From Gaiellasilicea sp037721555 (lineage in GTDB: Bacteria > Actinomycetota > Thermoleophilia > Gaiellales > Gaiellaceae), in assembly GCA_037721555.1 (NCBI GenBank), contig JBBJOI010000005.1, positions 62,001 through 126,000 on the forward strand: a stretch of 64,000 bases of DNA, read 5' to 3'. Each line of letters starts with the position of its first letter. The stretch's first letter is position 1. The notes under the pieces were generated by a model, which worked only from the letters and a program-made list of their open reading frames with translations, ran no database searches and had not been told where the DNA came from. This document shows positions 23,489 to 31,061 of the stretch, piece by piece. Position numbers and translations under genes: made by a program.

Positions 23489-23831
23489 GGAGCCAAGGAT
23501 GACGTGTCCTCTGAGATGGATGTGGCAGTGACCGAAACGGCCGATGCCTACCCAGCCTCCTGGTGTTACCTCGACCCAACAGACGACTCCAACCGAGGGA
23601 ACTGTCGACGAACGTCGTTCGCTACAGCGGCCGACGGGACGCTCTTACTCCGCGAGCTCGGTAGTGAGGCCGGCAGGGGGTTTCACGAACGCGGTCGGCG
23701 TCGCGGTCGACGGCGCCGAGAACTAGCGACCTCAGCTCGAGTCGCCGGATGAGACTCGAATCAAAGAGCGGGCCACCGCCGCGGGGCGCCGCCGGGCGCC
23801 GCACTCGCCCGCCCAGCACGGCGACGAAGCG
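23489..23831. other. Intergenic region between the ino1 and pgsA-like genes
   Basis: No supported gene. A 60-codon ATG frame (23544-23726, ending GFTNAVGVAVDGAEN) and an 82-codon frame overlap each other; neither has a ribosome site or a recognisable domain. GC is lower before about 23650 than in neighbouring genes. Confidence 0.4.
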
Positions 23832-24461
23832 TCATTCCGATTCGAGTTCTTGGAGCGCGCGCAGCTCGCGCCGGACGTGGAAGACGCGCTGCAGGACGGT
23901 GACCCAGGCGGTCGCGGCGAGCACGGCGATCGCCCATGGCAGCACCCCCCACGGCGCGAGGACGAGCCCGGCCGAGATGACGACGACACGCTCGGCGCGG
24001 GAACCGATCCCCACGTCACCTCGCAGGCCGAGAGCTTCGGCTCGTGCGCGTGTGTAGGAGACGAGAAAAGAGCCCGCGATCGCGGCGATCGTCAAGCCGA
24101 GGGCGACCTCGTTCTCGTCCCGCATGAAGACGAGAGCAATCGCTCCGAGCATGAAGGCCTCGGAGGCGCGGTCGGTCGTCGAGTCGATGAAGGCGCCGAA
24201 CGCAGTCTGCTTGCCGCCGGCTCGCGCGAGTGCGCCATCGAGGATGTCGAGCACCGAGCCGACGACGAAGACGGCCGCGCCGAGCCAGAACCAGAGGAGC
24301 TCGTTCCGGTACTCGAAATAGACGAGCACGCCGCCGAGGGCGCAGAGCGTGACGCCGGCGGTCGTGAGCATGTTCGGCGTCAGGCGCGTCCGGGCGAGGC
24401 CGCTCATCGATCGGGAGGCGAGGCCGCGCGCTCCCGAGGTGTACGCCGCCTTGAGGCTCAT
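23832..24461 (-). CDS. CDP-alcohol phosphatidyltransferase, phosphatidylinositol-phosphate synthase-like (209 aa)
   Basis: Contains the CDP-OH-P signature D-x2-D-G-x2-A-R-x8-G-x3-D-x3-D as DILDGALARAGGKQTAF followed by GAFIDSTTD, with about six spans. These membrane enzymes displace CMP from CDP-diacylglycerol. Because ino1 lies 0.5 kb away on the same strand, inositol phosphate is the likeliest acceptor; glycerol phosphate is the alternative. Start: ATG 24461 (MSLKAAYTSGARG), overlapping the stop of the PAP2 gene by ATGA; the open frame continues upstream only as out-of-character sequence inside the PAP2 gene. Confidence 0.85.
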   Translation of the reverse strand: MSLKAAYTSGARGLASRSMSGLARTRLTPNMLTTAGVTLCALGGVLVYFEYRNELLWFWLGAAVFVVGSVLDILDGALARAGGKQTAFGAFIDSTTDRASEAFMLGAIALVFMRDENEVALGLTIAAIAGSFLVSYTRARAEALGLRGDVGIGSRAERVVVISAGLVLAPWGVLPWAIAVLAATAWVTVLQRVFHVRRELRALQELESE

Positions 24462-25204
24462 CTCGTGATGCGGAGGGGGCGCAGGAGGCGGCGTCGGTAG
24501 ACGACCGCCGCGGCGACGGCGGCCACCGCGATCCCGGCTGCGATGTCGAGCCAGAAGTGGTTGCCGGTGCCCATCACGCTCACCCACACCCACACCGGCC
24601 AGGCCAGCCAGAGAGCCTTCGCCCAGCCGCGACGGACGACGAGGGCCATCACGATGCCGACGATCAGCGCGTCTGCCGAATGGAGGCTCGGCATCGCCGC
24701 GTACGGATTGGAGGCGAACTGGACGATGGACGAGTCATGGGTGATGGTGGCGTGGCGGGCGAGCGTGTCCGTGAAGCCCGCCTCCGGGAACATCCTCGGC
24801 GGTGCGGTTGGGAACAGGACGTAGCCCACGAGCCCCATCAGGTTCGCGAGGATGAGGGTGTTACGAAACCTGAAGAACCCCTCGTGGGCGCGGAAGTAGA
24901 TCCAGAGGAGCGCGATCCCCACGACCGCGAACTGCGACAGCCAGTACGTGTAGGACGTCGCCTGAATCAGGAGCGAGGAGGCCTCGACCACGTGCTGGAG
25001 CGGCAGCTCGATCATCGAGCCGAGACTCCGCTGGAGATCGATGATCCGCCGCCCGTTGTCGAAGGCCTCGTCGACGCTCTGGTCGGCAGCGCCGCGGGCA
25101 ACCTGGTAGACGGCGTAGAAGCCGAGCCAGATAGCGACCTGGAGCGTAAGATGCCCCCAGCCGCGCGGCAGCCGGCGCGCAGCGGCTTCGGAGTAGGTCG
25201 CCAT
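24458..25204 (-). CDS. PAP2 superfamily phosphatase, membrane-bound (248 aa)
   Basis: Six membrane spans. PAP2 motifs: PTAPPRM, MPSLHSADAL (phosphatase motif 2 with His) and GTGNHFWLDIAAG (motif 3 His/Asp), in the arrangement of the PAP2_3/AUR1-like branch. Likely removes or transfers a phosphate on a lipid at the outer face of the membrane. ATG start. It overlaps the CDP-alcohol phosphatidyltransferase by 4 bases, so a joint role in inositol or glycerol phospholipid synthesis is likely (inference). Confidence 0.87.
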   Translation of the reverse strand: MATYSEAAARRLPRGWGHLTLQVAIWLGFYAVYQVARGAADQSVDEAFDNGRRIIDLQRSLGSMIELPLQHVVEASSLLIQATSYTYWLSQFAVVGIALLWIYFRAHEGFFRFRNTLILANLMGLVGYVLFPTAPPRMFPEAGFTDTLARHATITHDSSIVQFASNPYAAMPSLHSADALIVGIVMALVVRRGWAKALWLAWPVWVWVSVMGTGNHFWLDIAAGIAVAAVAAAVVYRRRLLRPLRITR

Positions 25205-25250
25205 GGGAGGGACGATTCTACCCAGGGGGGTCGTGGCCTCCCCCGCGCGG

Positions 25251-26246
25251 TCAGCCGCCGATGTAGCTCATCTCGACCTTCGGCAGCTCGACCGTCCGTT
25301 CGGAGCGAACTTCGGAGTAGCGGTCCGAGCGACCTGACCAGATGACCCCGACGGCATCGCGAAGGTCGTCGTCTGACGCGCCAGACCGGAGGAGTGCGCG
25401 CAGATCGTGTCCACGGATCGAGAAGAGGCAGGTGTAGAGCTTTCCCTCGGCCGAGATCCGCGCTCGTGTGCAGTTGCCGCAGAACGGCTCCGTCACCGAG
25501 GCGATCACGCCGATCTCTCCCGTCCCGTCCCGGTAGCGCCACCGCCGGGCGACCTCGCCGCGATAGGTTGGCTCGACCCGCTCGAGCGAGAACACCTCGT
25601 CGATCGTGCGCACGATCTCGGCAGCCGGGACGACCTCGTCGAGCCGCCAGCCGTTCGAGTGCCCAACGTCCATGTACTCGATGAAGCGCAGGACGTGGGG
25701 CGTGCCCTTGAAGTGTCGGGCGAGCTCCAGGATCGAGCCCTCGTTGACGCCGCGCTTGATCACGGCGTTCACCTTCACCGGGAGCCCGGCGGCGGCAGCG
25801 GCGTCGATACCTTCCAGCACGCGCTGCACGGGGAACTCGACGTCGTTCATCGCGCGGAACGCCTCGTCGTCGAGCGAGTCGAGACTGACGGTGACGCGGC
25901 GGAGCCCTGCGTCGGCGAGGATCCTGGCCTTACGCGCGAGCAGGGAGCCGTTCGTCGTGAGCGTCAGGTCGACGTCGAGCGCTGCGAGCGTCGCGATCAG
26001 CCGCTCGAGGTCGCGCCGGAGCAGCGGCTCGCCGCCGGTGATCCTGATCTTCTCCACTCCCTCGTGGACGAAGACCCGCGCGAGCCGTTCTAGCTCCTCG
26101 AAGGTGAGGAGCTCGCGGCGCTCGAGGAAGCGGTAGTCGCGCCCGAAGACCTCCTTCGGCATGCAGTAGACGCAGCGGAAGTTGCAGCGATCCGTGACGG
26201 AGATGCGGAGGTCGCGCAGAGGCCGTCCGAGAGTGTCGCCCGCCAT
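25251..26246 (-). CDS. moaA: GTP 3',8-cyclase MoaA (331 aa)
   Basis: Radical SAM enzyme making the first intermediate of molybdenum cofactor. N-terminal cluster SVTDRCNFRCVYCMP (C-x3-C-x2-C), SAM motif TGGEPLL, C-terminal substrate-binding cluster FCGNCTRARIS...YTCLF (C-x2-C-x13-C), and the required Gly-Gly end (MSYIGG). Length normal. Start: ATG 26246 (MAGDTLGRPLRDLRISV); the frame runs on to 26483 but that overlaps the CsbD gene. No other moa gene is nearby. Confidence 0.95.
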   Translation of the reverse strand: MAGDTLGRPLRDLRISVTDRCNFRCVYCMPKEVFGRDYRFLERRELLTFEELERLARVFVHEGVEKIRITGGEPLLRRDLERLIATLAALDVDLTLTTNGSLLARKARILADAGLRRVTVSLDSLDDEAFRAMNDVEFPVQRVLEGIDAAAAAGLPVKVNAVIKRGVNEGSILELARHFKGTPHVLRFIEYMDVGHSNGWRLDEVVPAAEIVRTIDEVFSLERVEPTYRGEVARRWRYRDGTGEIGVIASVTEPFCGNCTRARISAEGKLYTCLFSIRGHDLRALLRSGASDDDLRDAVGVIWSGRSDRYSEVRSERTVELPKVEMSYIGG

Positions 26247-26304
26247 GGATTGAGAGTAGCGTCGCGCGGGCATTCTCTTGTCCGACATCGACGAGAGGAA
26301 ACTC

Positions 26305-26493
26305 GTGGACAGCGATCGCATCGAAGGCAAGATGAAGGAAGCCGAAGGCAAGCTGACGGGCGACGAGGATCGTGAGAAGGAGGGCCAGGCCCAGGACGCG
26401 ACGGGCAAGGTGAAGGACACCGCCTCAGACGCCTGGGACAAGGTCCAGGAGACCGGCGAGGACGCGAAGGACGCGGTCGACAAGCGCGTCTAG
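26305..26493 (+). CDS. CsbD family stress protein (62 aa)
   Basis: DSDRIEGKMKEAEGKLTGDE followed by Gln/Lys/Asp-rich repeats (GQAQDATGKVKDTASDAW) is the CsbD-like pattern of small general-stress proteins of unknown biochemical role. GTG 26305 with GAGAGGA seven bases upstream is chosen over the TTG at 26278, which lacks a ribosome site. It is divergent from moaA and followed by a terminator. Confidence 0.85.
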   Translation: MDSDRIEGKMKEAEGKLTGDEDREKEGQAQDATGKVKDTASDAWDKVQETGEDAKDAVDKRV

Positions 26494-26515
26494 CGCGAGC
26501 GCTGTAGCTGTTCGG

Positions 26516-26537
26516 AGGCGCCTCTCACGGGGCGCCT
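26516..26537. terminator. Terminator between CsbD and the LLM gene
   Basis: AGGCGCC (26516-26522) pairs with GGCGCCT (26531-26537) and is followed by TCGTCGTTCTT. It lies between convergent genes and may serve both. Confidence 0.75.
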
Positions 26538-26547
26538 TCGTCGTTCT

Positions 26548-27492
26548 TCAGGCCCGAACTGCAGGGGCGACCTCGTTGCCGAGGAGTCGCACCATCTCGA
26601 CGTCCTCGTGCACGAGGTGCTGCAGGAAGATCCGCTGTACGCCCAGTGCCTCGAGCTCGCGGAGCCGGTCTCTGACCTGCTCGACGGTGCCGAGAACCAG
26701 GCGACCCCGTTGCGTCCGCACGAACTCGGCTGGGTCGCCCTCTCGGCCGGTCTTCGCGAGCAGCCGCTCGACGCGCTCGTGCAGCTCCGCCGTGTCGCGC
26801 CCGACGACGCAGCCCGTCATCACGGAGAAGGTGAGTGGTTCGCGTCCCGCATCGATGCACGCCCTCAGGACGTTTGCGCGGCGTTCGCGCAGCTCCTCAT
26901 CAGAGGGGTAGACGGTGTTGTACTCGTCTGCAAAGCGGGCGGCCAGCCGCGCGGTGCGGGGCCGCGCCGACCCGCCGACGATCACGGGCGGCCGGGGCTG
27001 CTGGAATGGCGTCGGCCGCGAGCGCAGTCCGTCGAGCCGGTAGTGCCTGCCCCTGAAGTCGAGGCTCTCCTCGGTCCATTGCCGCACGATGATCTCGAGC
27101 TGCTCTTCGAGGAGCTCCAGGCGCTCCGCCATGGGCGGGAACGGGAAGCCGTACGCGGTGTGCTCCTGCTCCATCCAGCCCGTTCCGATCCCGAGCTCGA
27201 CGCGCCCCTCGGAGACGTGGTCGGCGGTCGCCACCGCTTTCGCCAGCAGTGAAGGGTGGCGGAAGGTGACCGGCGAGACGAGGGTGCCCAATCGGATCCG
27301 GTCGGTGACGGCGGCGAGGGCGGCGATCTGCGTCCACGCGTCGAGGGAGCCGCGGGCGTCGTCGCTCTGGCCGGAGTAGTGGTCGGAGCGGAAGAGCCCC
27401 TCGAGCCCGCTCTCCTCCGCTGCTTGTCCGAGGGCGAGCCAGTCGCTCCAGGAGACACCCTCCTGGCCCTCGATCATCAGGCAGACGCGCAC
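26548..27492 (-). CDS. LLM-class (F420-dependent-type) oxidoreductase (314 aa)
   Basis: TIM-barrel flavin/F420 oxidoreductase: GLEGLFRSDHYSG, LAAVTDRIRLGTLVSPVTFRHP, GRVELGIGTGWMEQEH and PPVIVGGSARPRTARLAARFAD are hallmarks of the luciferase-like family. F420 rather than FMN is likely in an actinobacterium but not shown by sequence. GTG start. A copy of the dispersed repeat lies 25 bases upstream of it. Confidence 0.9.
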   Translation of the reverse strand: MRVCLMIEGQEGVSWSDWLALGQAAEESGLEGLFRSDHYSGQSDDARGSLDAWTQIAALAAVTDRIRLGTLVSPVTFRHPSLLAKAVATADHVSEGRVELGIGTGWMEQEHTAYGFPFPPMAERLELLEEQLEIIVRQWTEESLDFRGRHYRLDGLRSRPTPFQQPRPPVIVGGSARPRTARLAARFADEYNTVYPSDEELRERRANVLRACIDAGREPLTFSVMTGCVVGRDTAELHERVERLLAKTGREGDPAEFVRTQRGRLVLGTVEQVRDRLRELEALGVQRIFLQHLVHEDVEMVRLLGNEVAPAVRA

Positions 27493-27516
27493 GGGAGCAG
27501 TATCGCCGCCGCAACG

Positions 27517-27571
27517 GTCTCAAAGACGGTCGGTCGCGGCGCTAGCACGTGCGGAGCGACGGATGTGTGCC
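27517..27571. repeat. Dispersed intergenic repeat, copy 3
   Basis: GTCTCAAAGAC at 27517-27527 and GCTAGCA at 27541-27547, again 24 bases apart, between divergent genes. A GTAACGGG follows at 27578. Confidence 0.7.
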
Positions 27572-27630
27572 GGCTTCGTAACGGGTTCCGCGGTCCGCGC
27601 CTGGAAGGCGCGCCTCTGTAGCCTCGCGCG

Positions 27631-28500
27631 GTGCCCGCGCTTGCCGCGCTCGTACTCGTCACCGCCGTCTGGGGGCTGACGTTCGTCCAGGTCAAGGACG
27701 CTGTCGCGCTCTACCCCCTGTTCGCCTTCCTGGCGCTGCGCTTCGCGATCGCGAGCATCGTGCTCGCCGTGCCCGCAGCGCGCCGGCTGCGCTCTCTCGG
27801 CGCGCCCGGCTGGCAGGCGGGCGTCGCGCTCGGACTGCTGCTCGCGGTGGGGTATGCCCTGCAGACCGCCGGCCTGGAGCGCACCACCGTCTCGAGTGCG
27901 GGCTTCATCACCGGCCTCTACGTCGTCTTCACGCCGCTGCTCGCACTGCTGCTCTTCCGCACGCGGGTGGGGGCTGCGGTCTGGATCGGCGTCGTGCTCG
28001 CCGCCCTCGGTCTCGCGCTGCTCTCCGGCGTCGGCGCCGGCGACCCGCTCGGGGACGCGCTCGTGCTCGGTGGCTCGGCCGCCTACTCGCTCCAGATCGT
28101 GTTGATGGAACGGTATTCGCCACGGTACGACCCCGTCGCATTCACGCAGGCGGAAATGCTGGCGGCGTTCGGCGGATTTGCAGTCGTCGCCATCGCCCTC
28201 GGCCAGATCGAGCTGCCGCGCGGCTGGACCGTCTGGGGCGCGCTCCTCGTGACAGGGATCTTCGCGAGCGCCCTCGGCTTCCTCGTTCAGACGTGGGCGC
28301 AGCAGCGCACGTCTGCGACACGCACCGCGCTCGCGTTCGCGCTGGAACCGGTCTTCGCGGGGATCTTCGGCTTCTGGCTCGCCGGCGACCGCCTCGGCGC
28401 GATCGGCTGGGCCGGGTGCGCCGTGATCATGACCGGAATCGTCGTCGCAGAGCCGGAGGCGGGGAGGACGCTCCGGCGGCTCGTCGGCCGCGGTGTCTAG
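27631..28500 (+). CDS. EamA/DMT family transporter (289 aa)
   Basis: Ten hydrophobic spans made of two EamA repeats: first repeat FVQVKDAVALYPLFAFLALRFA..., second starting around residue 150 (SAAYSLQIVLMERYSPRYDP). Drug/metabolite exporter superfamily; substrate not predictable. GTG start. Divergent from the LLM gene. Confidence 0.88.
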   Translation: MPALAALVLVTAVWGLTFVQVKDAVALYPLFAFLALRFAIASIVLAVPAARRLRSLGAPGWQAGVALGLLLAVGYALQTAGLERTTVSSAGFITGLYVVFTPLLALLLFRTRVGAAVWIGVVLAALGLALLSGVGAGDPLGDALVLGGSAAYSLQIVLMERYSPRYDPVAFTQAEMLAAFGGFAVVAIALGQIELPRGWTVWGALLVTGIFASALGFLVQTWAQQRTSATRTALAFALEPVFAGIFGFWLAGDRLGAIGWAGCAVIMTGIVVAEPEAGRTLRRLVGRGV

Positions 28501-28511
28501 ATCAGCCGGTG

Positions 28512-29597
28512 CTAGATCAGCCAGGCGCCGTCGCGCTGCACGAGCTCGCCGTCGGCCCAGAGCTCGCCGCCGCGCCGCAGGTCCTTGACGAGATCCCAGT
28601 GAATAGCGCTCTCGTTCGTTCCGCCGGCGTAGGTGTAGCTGGCGCCCAGTGCCAGGTGAACGGTGCCGGCGATCTTCTCGTCGAAGAGCACGTTGCGCGT
28701 GAACCTGGTGATCCCGGGATTGCAGCCGAGACCGAGCTCGCCGAGCCGGCTCGCACCGTCATCCGTGCGCAGCACCCCCAGCAGGAATTCCTCTCCGACA
28801 GCGGCGCTCGACTCCACGACCCGCCCCTCGCGGAAGACGAGACGTGCCCGCTCGACGTCGTTGCCGAGATACACCGCCGGGTACTCCGAGAAGGTGATCG
28901 AGCCCTCTGCCGAGTCCTCGACCGGGCTGTAGAACACCTCGCCGTCGGGCATGTTGCGAAAGCCCGCCGAGACGACCCCGTCGCGACCCGCGATGCTAAG
29001 CGTCAGGTCGGTGCCGTCGCCGACGATCCGGACGCGTTCGGTGCGGTCGAAGCGCTGCTTGATGGCTTGCATCCGCTCCTCCTCGGCGTCCCAGTCGAGC
29101 AGGCAGGCTCCGTAGACGAAGTCGGCGAACTCCGGCAATGTCATGCCGGCGTCCGTCGCAGCGGCCTCGGTCGGGTATTGCGCGACCGCCCAGCGGACCT
29201 TGAGCGAGCGTGCGCGTCGGCTCGCCGGCTCGGCCGCCTTCTGGAGGAGCATCCGCCGCTCCTCGTCCAGAGTTGCCTCGGTGTGGACGCTCTCGGGCGC
29301 CCTGATCGTCAGTCGGGCGTCCTCGTTCTCGACCTGGTGGAGCTCGATCGCCGGCAGTTCGGCGAGCAGCTCGAGGGGAGCCTCGAGCGCCCAGTCGAGA
29401 TCGGCGCGGATCCGCTCGGAGCCCCAGTTGATCCGAGGTAGGTAGTACGCGCCGCGGCGTCCGATAGCCCGCGCAACCTCCTCCACGAGTGGCCGCGCCA
29501 GCGGCGAGGCTCGCACCGTCACCTGCCAGCCCGGCTGCACCGCGAGGCAGCGGTCGACTAGGAGCGCCGCGAGCTCGGCGTTCCGCGGATCGGCCAC
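28512..29597 (-). CDS. M29 family aminopeptidase (361 aa)
   Basis: Thermophilic-type M29 metallo-aminopeptidase. Metal-ligand regions are visible: EGSITFSEYPAVYLGNDVERARL (Glu), SRLGELGLGCNPG (Glu), NVLFDEKIAGTVHLALG (Glu and His), and NESAIHWDLVKDL (His and Asp). Length (about 360-410) is normal. GTG 29597 (VADPRNAELAALLV) is chosen; a TTG at 29612 is possible, neither with a good ribosome site. It lies between two EamA transporters and is divergent from the second. Confidence 0.9.
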   Translation of the reverse strand: MADPRNAELAALLVDRCLAVQPGWQVTVRASPLARPLVEEVARAIGRRGAYYLPRINWGSERIRADLDWALEAPLELLAELPAIELHQVENEDARLTIRAPESVHTEATLDEERRMLLQKAAEPASRRARSLKVRWAVAQYPTEAAATDAGMTLPEFADFVYGACLLDWDAEEERMQAIKQRFDRTERVRIVGDGTDLTLSIAGRDGVVSAGFRNMPDGEVFYSPVEDSAEGSITFSEYPAVYLGNDVERARLVFREGRVVESSAAVGEEFLLGVLRTDDGASRLGELGLGCNPGITRFTRNVLFDEKIAGTVHLALGASYTYAGGTNESAIHWDLVKDLRRGGELWADGELVQRDGAWLI

Positions 29598-29645
29598 AGG
29601 CCCAGAGCCCAAGGCTCGGCATCGTAGTGGGTTACGGTCAGGGGC

Positions 29646-30491
29646 GTGGACGAGGTCGTGTTCGCCCTGGCATCGGCCGCCTTGTTCGGCGCCATGACGG
29701 TCGCCCTACGGTTCGCGCTCGCCCAGGTACCCGATGCCGAGGGCGGAGCGCTCCTGACGATCCTCGTGGCTCTCGCGGTGACGCTCCCTGTCGCGGCGAC
29801 CGGGCCTGTCGAGCTGGTCGGCACCTGGCCCTTCGTGCTCGCTGGCCTGCTCGGGCCGGGCCTCTCGCAACTCCTCTTCACGCTGGCCGTCCGCGACGCA
29901 GGCCCCTCGAGGACGTCGGTGACGGTCGGGACCGCACCGCTCTTCTCCGTGCTCGTGGCGCTCGTGTTCCTCGGCGAGCCGCTCCAGGCGGCACTCGCAG
30001 CGGGTGCGATCCTGATCGTCGTCGGCGCGATGCTCCTCGTCTCCGAGCCGGGCCGGCCCGCGCACGTGAAGCGGATCGGGCTCGTGCTCGCGCTGCTAGC
30101 CACCATCGTCTTCGCCGTCCGCGACAACCTCGTGCGCCACCTGTCGATCGAGACGGACGTCGAGCCGGGCCTCGCCGCGGTGGCGACGCTCGCAGCAGGG
30201 GCCCTGGTGGTCGCCCTCTACCTGCTTCTCACCCGGCGCGCGCTGCCGACGGAGGGCCTGACGGCCTTCGTGCCTGCCGGAGTGGCTTTCGGGCTCTCCT
30301 ACCTCTGCCTCTTCGAGGCCTACTACCGCGGCCGCGTGACGGTCGTCTCGCCTCTCGTTGCGACCGAGTCCCTCTGGGGCGTGATGCTCTCGGCACTCCT
30401 GCTCCGAAGACACGAGCTCGTCGGGCCTCGCCTGTTCGCCGGCGCTGCGCTCGTCGTCGTCGGGGGCGCCCTGATCGGCGTCTTCCGCTGA
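29646..30491 (+). CDS. EamA/DMT family transporter (281 aa)
   Basis: Ten spans in two EamA repeats; ...SRTSVTVGTAPLFSVLVALVFLGEPL in the first repeat and VVSPLVATESLWGVMLSALLL in the second are the family's conserved positions. Unrelated in detail to the EamA gene at 27631, so not a recent duplicate. GTG start, divergent from the M29 gene by 48 bases. Confidence 0.88.
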   Translation: MDEVVFALASAALFGAMTVALRFALAQVPDAEGGALLTILVALAVTLPVAATGPVELVGTWPFVLAGLLGPGLSQLLFTLAVRDAGPSRTSVTVGTAPLFSVLVALVFLGEPLQAALAAGAILIVVGAMLLVSEPGRPAHVKRIGLVLALLATIVFAVRDNLVRHLSIETDVEPGLAAVATLAAGALVVALYLLLTRRALPTEGLTAFVPAGVAFGLSYLCLFEAYYRGRVTVVSPLVATESLWGVMLSALLLRRHELVGPRLFAGAALVVVGGALIGVFR

Positions 30492-30583
30492 TCAGACGAC
30501 CTGGGTTGCGGGCGGCACGTCGAGGGAGTCTCTGCCCGACGAGTTCCCGCGTCAGCGGGTACTCGCGGTGCTGCGCCAGCTCG

Positions 30584-30955
30584 CTAGCGCGCGGTCGCAG
30601 GCGGCAGGAACCGCGTCGCGATCGTCAGGAGCAGGTGCACGATCCCGAGCGCGACGAAGAACGCTGTTGGCGTCGACTCGTCGGAGAAGCCGAAGAGAAA
30701 GGGAGCGGCGACGAGGAAGAGGGCCAGGGCGAAGTCGAGCGCGACATGGCCCTTGATCGGAATCGAGCGCGAGAGGCCCGTCGGAGAGTCTGTGCCGGCC
30801 GCGACGGCAAGGATGACGATGCCGACCGCGATCGAGACCGCCTTCGCGGCACCTGAGTCGAAGCCGAAGAGGAACGGTGCCACGACGAAGAGCACACCTG
30901 CCGCGTACTCGACGAGCCCGTGGAGGAAGAGCGAGATCGGGCCTTGGCGCAGCAC
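30584..30955 (-). CDS. SPW-repeat-like four-span membrane protein (123 aa)
   Basis: Two copies of a two-span unit: VEYAAGVLFVVAPFLFGFDSG and LDFALALFLVAAPFLFGFSDE, each with the A-P-F-L-F-G-F motif, as in SPW-type small membrane proteins. Function unknown. GTG 30955 (VLRQGPIS) is chosen; the open frame continues to 31189 but that overlaps the dnaK promoter and start. Confidence 0.75.
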   Translation of the reverse strand: MLRQGPISLFLHGLVEYAAGVLFVVAPFLFGFDSGAAKAVSIAVGIVILAVAAGTDSPTGLSRSIPIKGHVALDFALALFLVAAPFLFGFSDESTPTAFFVALGIVHLLLTIATRFLPPATAR

Positions 30956-31005
30956 ATGCGCAGTATCACACCTCTTGCATGGTGCCGACCTGCCGGTGAT
31001 CTGAT

Positions 31006-31021
31006 ATCTTGTGGCTAAGAT
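31006..31021. promoter_or_regulatory. Inverted repeat upstream of dnaK (candidate HspR site)
   Basis: ATCTT-GTGGCT-AAGAT, 40 bases before the dnaK ATG, inside an AT-rich stretch flanked by CTGAT on both sides. HspR boxes in actinobacteria have CTT...AAG half-sites (consensus CTTGAGT-N7-ACTCAAG); this one keeps CTTG and AAG but is shorter. HspR is encoded in the same operon. Candidate only. Confidence 0.45.
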
Positions 31022-31061
31022 TTTCTGATTAACAGCTACGAGATCAAGGAGCCGCAGACAC

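Noticed and set aside
23504..23752. 82-codon plus-strand frame upstream of ino1
   Set aside because: Overlaps another frame with equally weak support; no ribosome site, no recognisable domain and changing composition.
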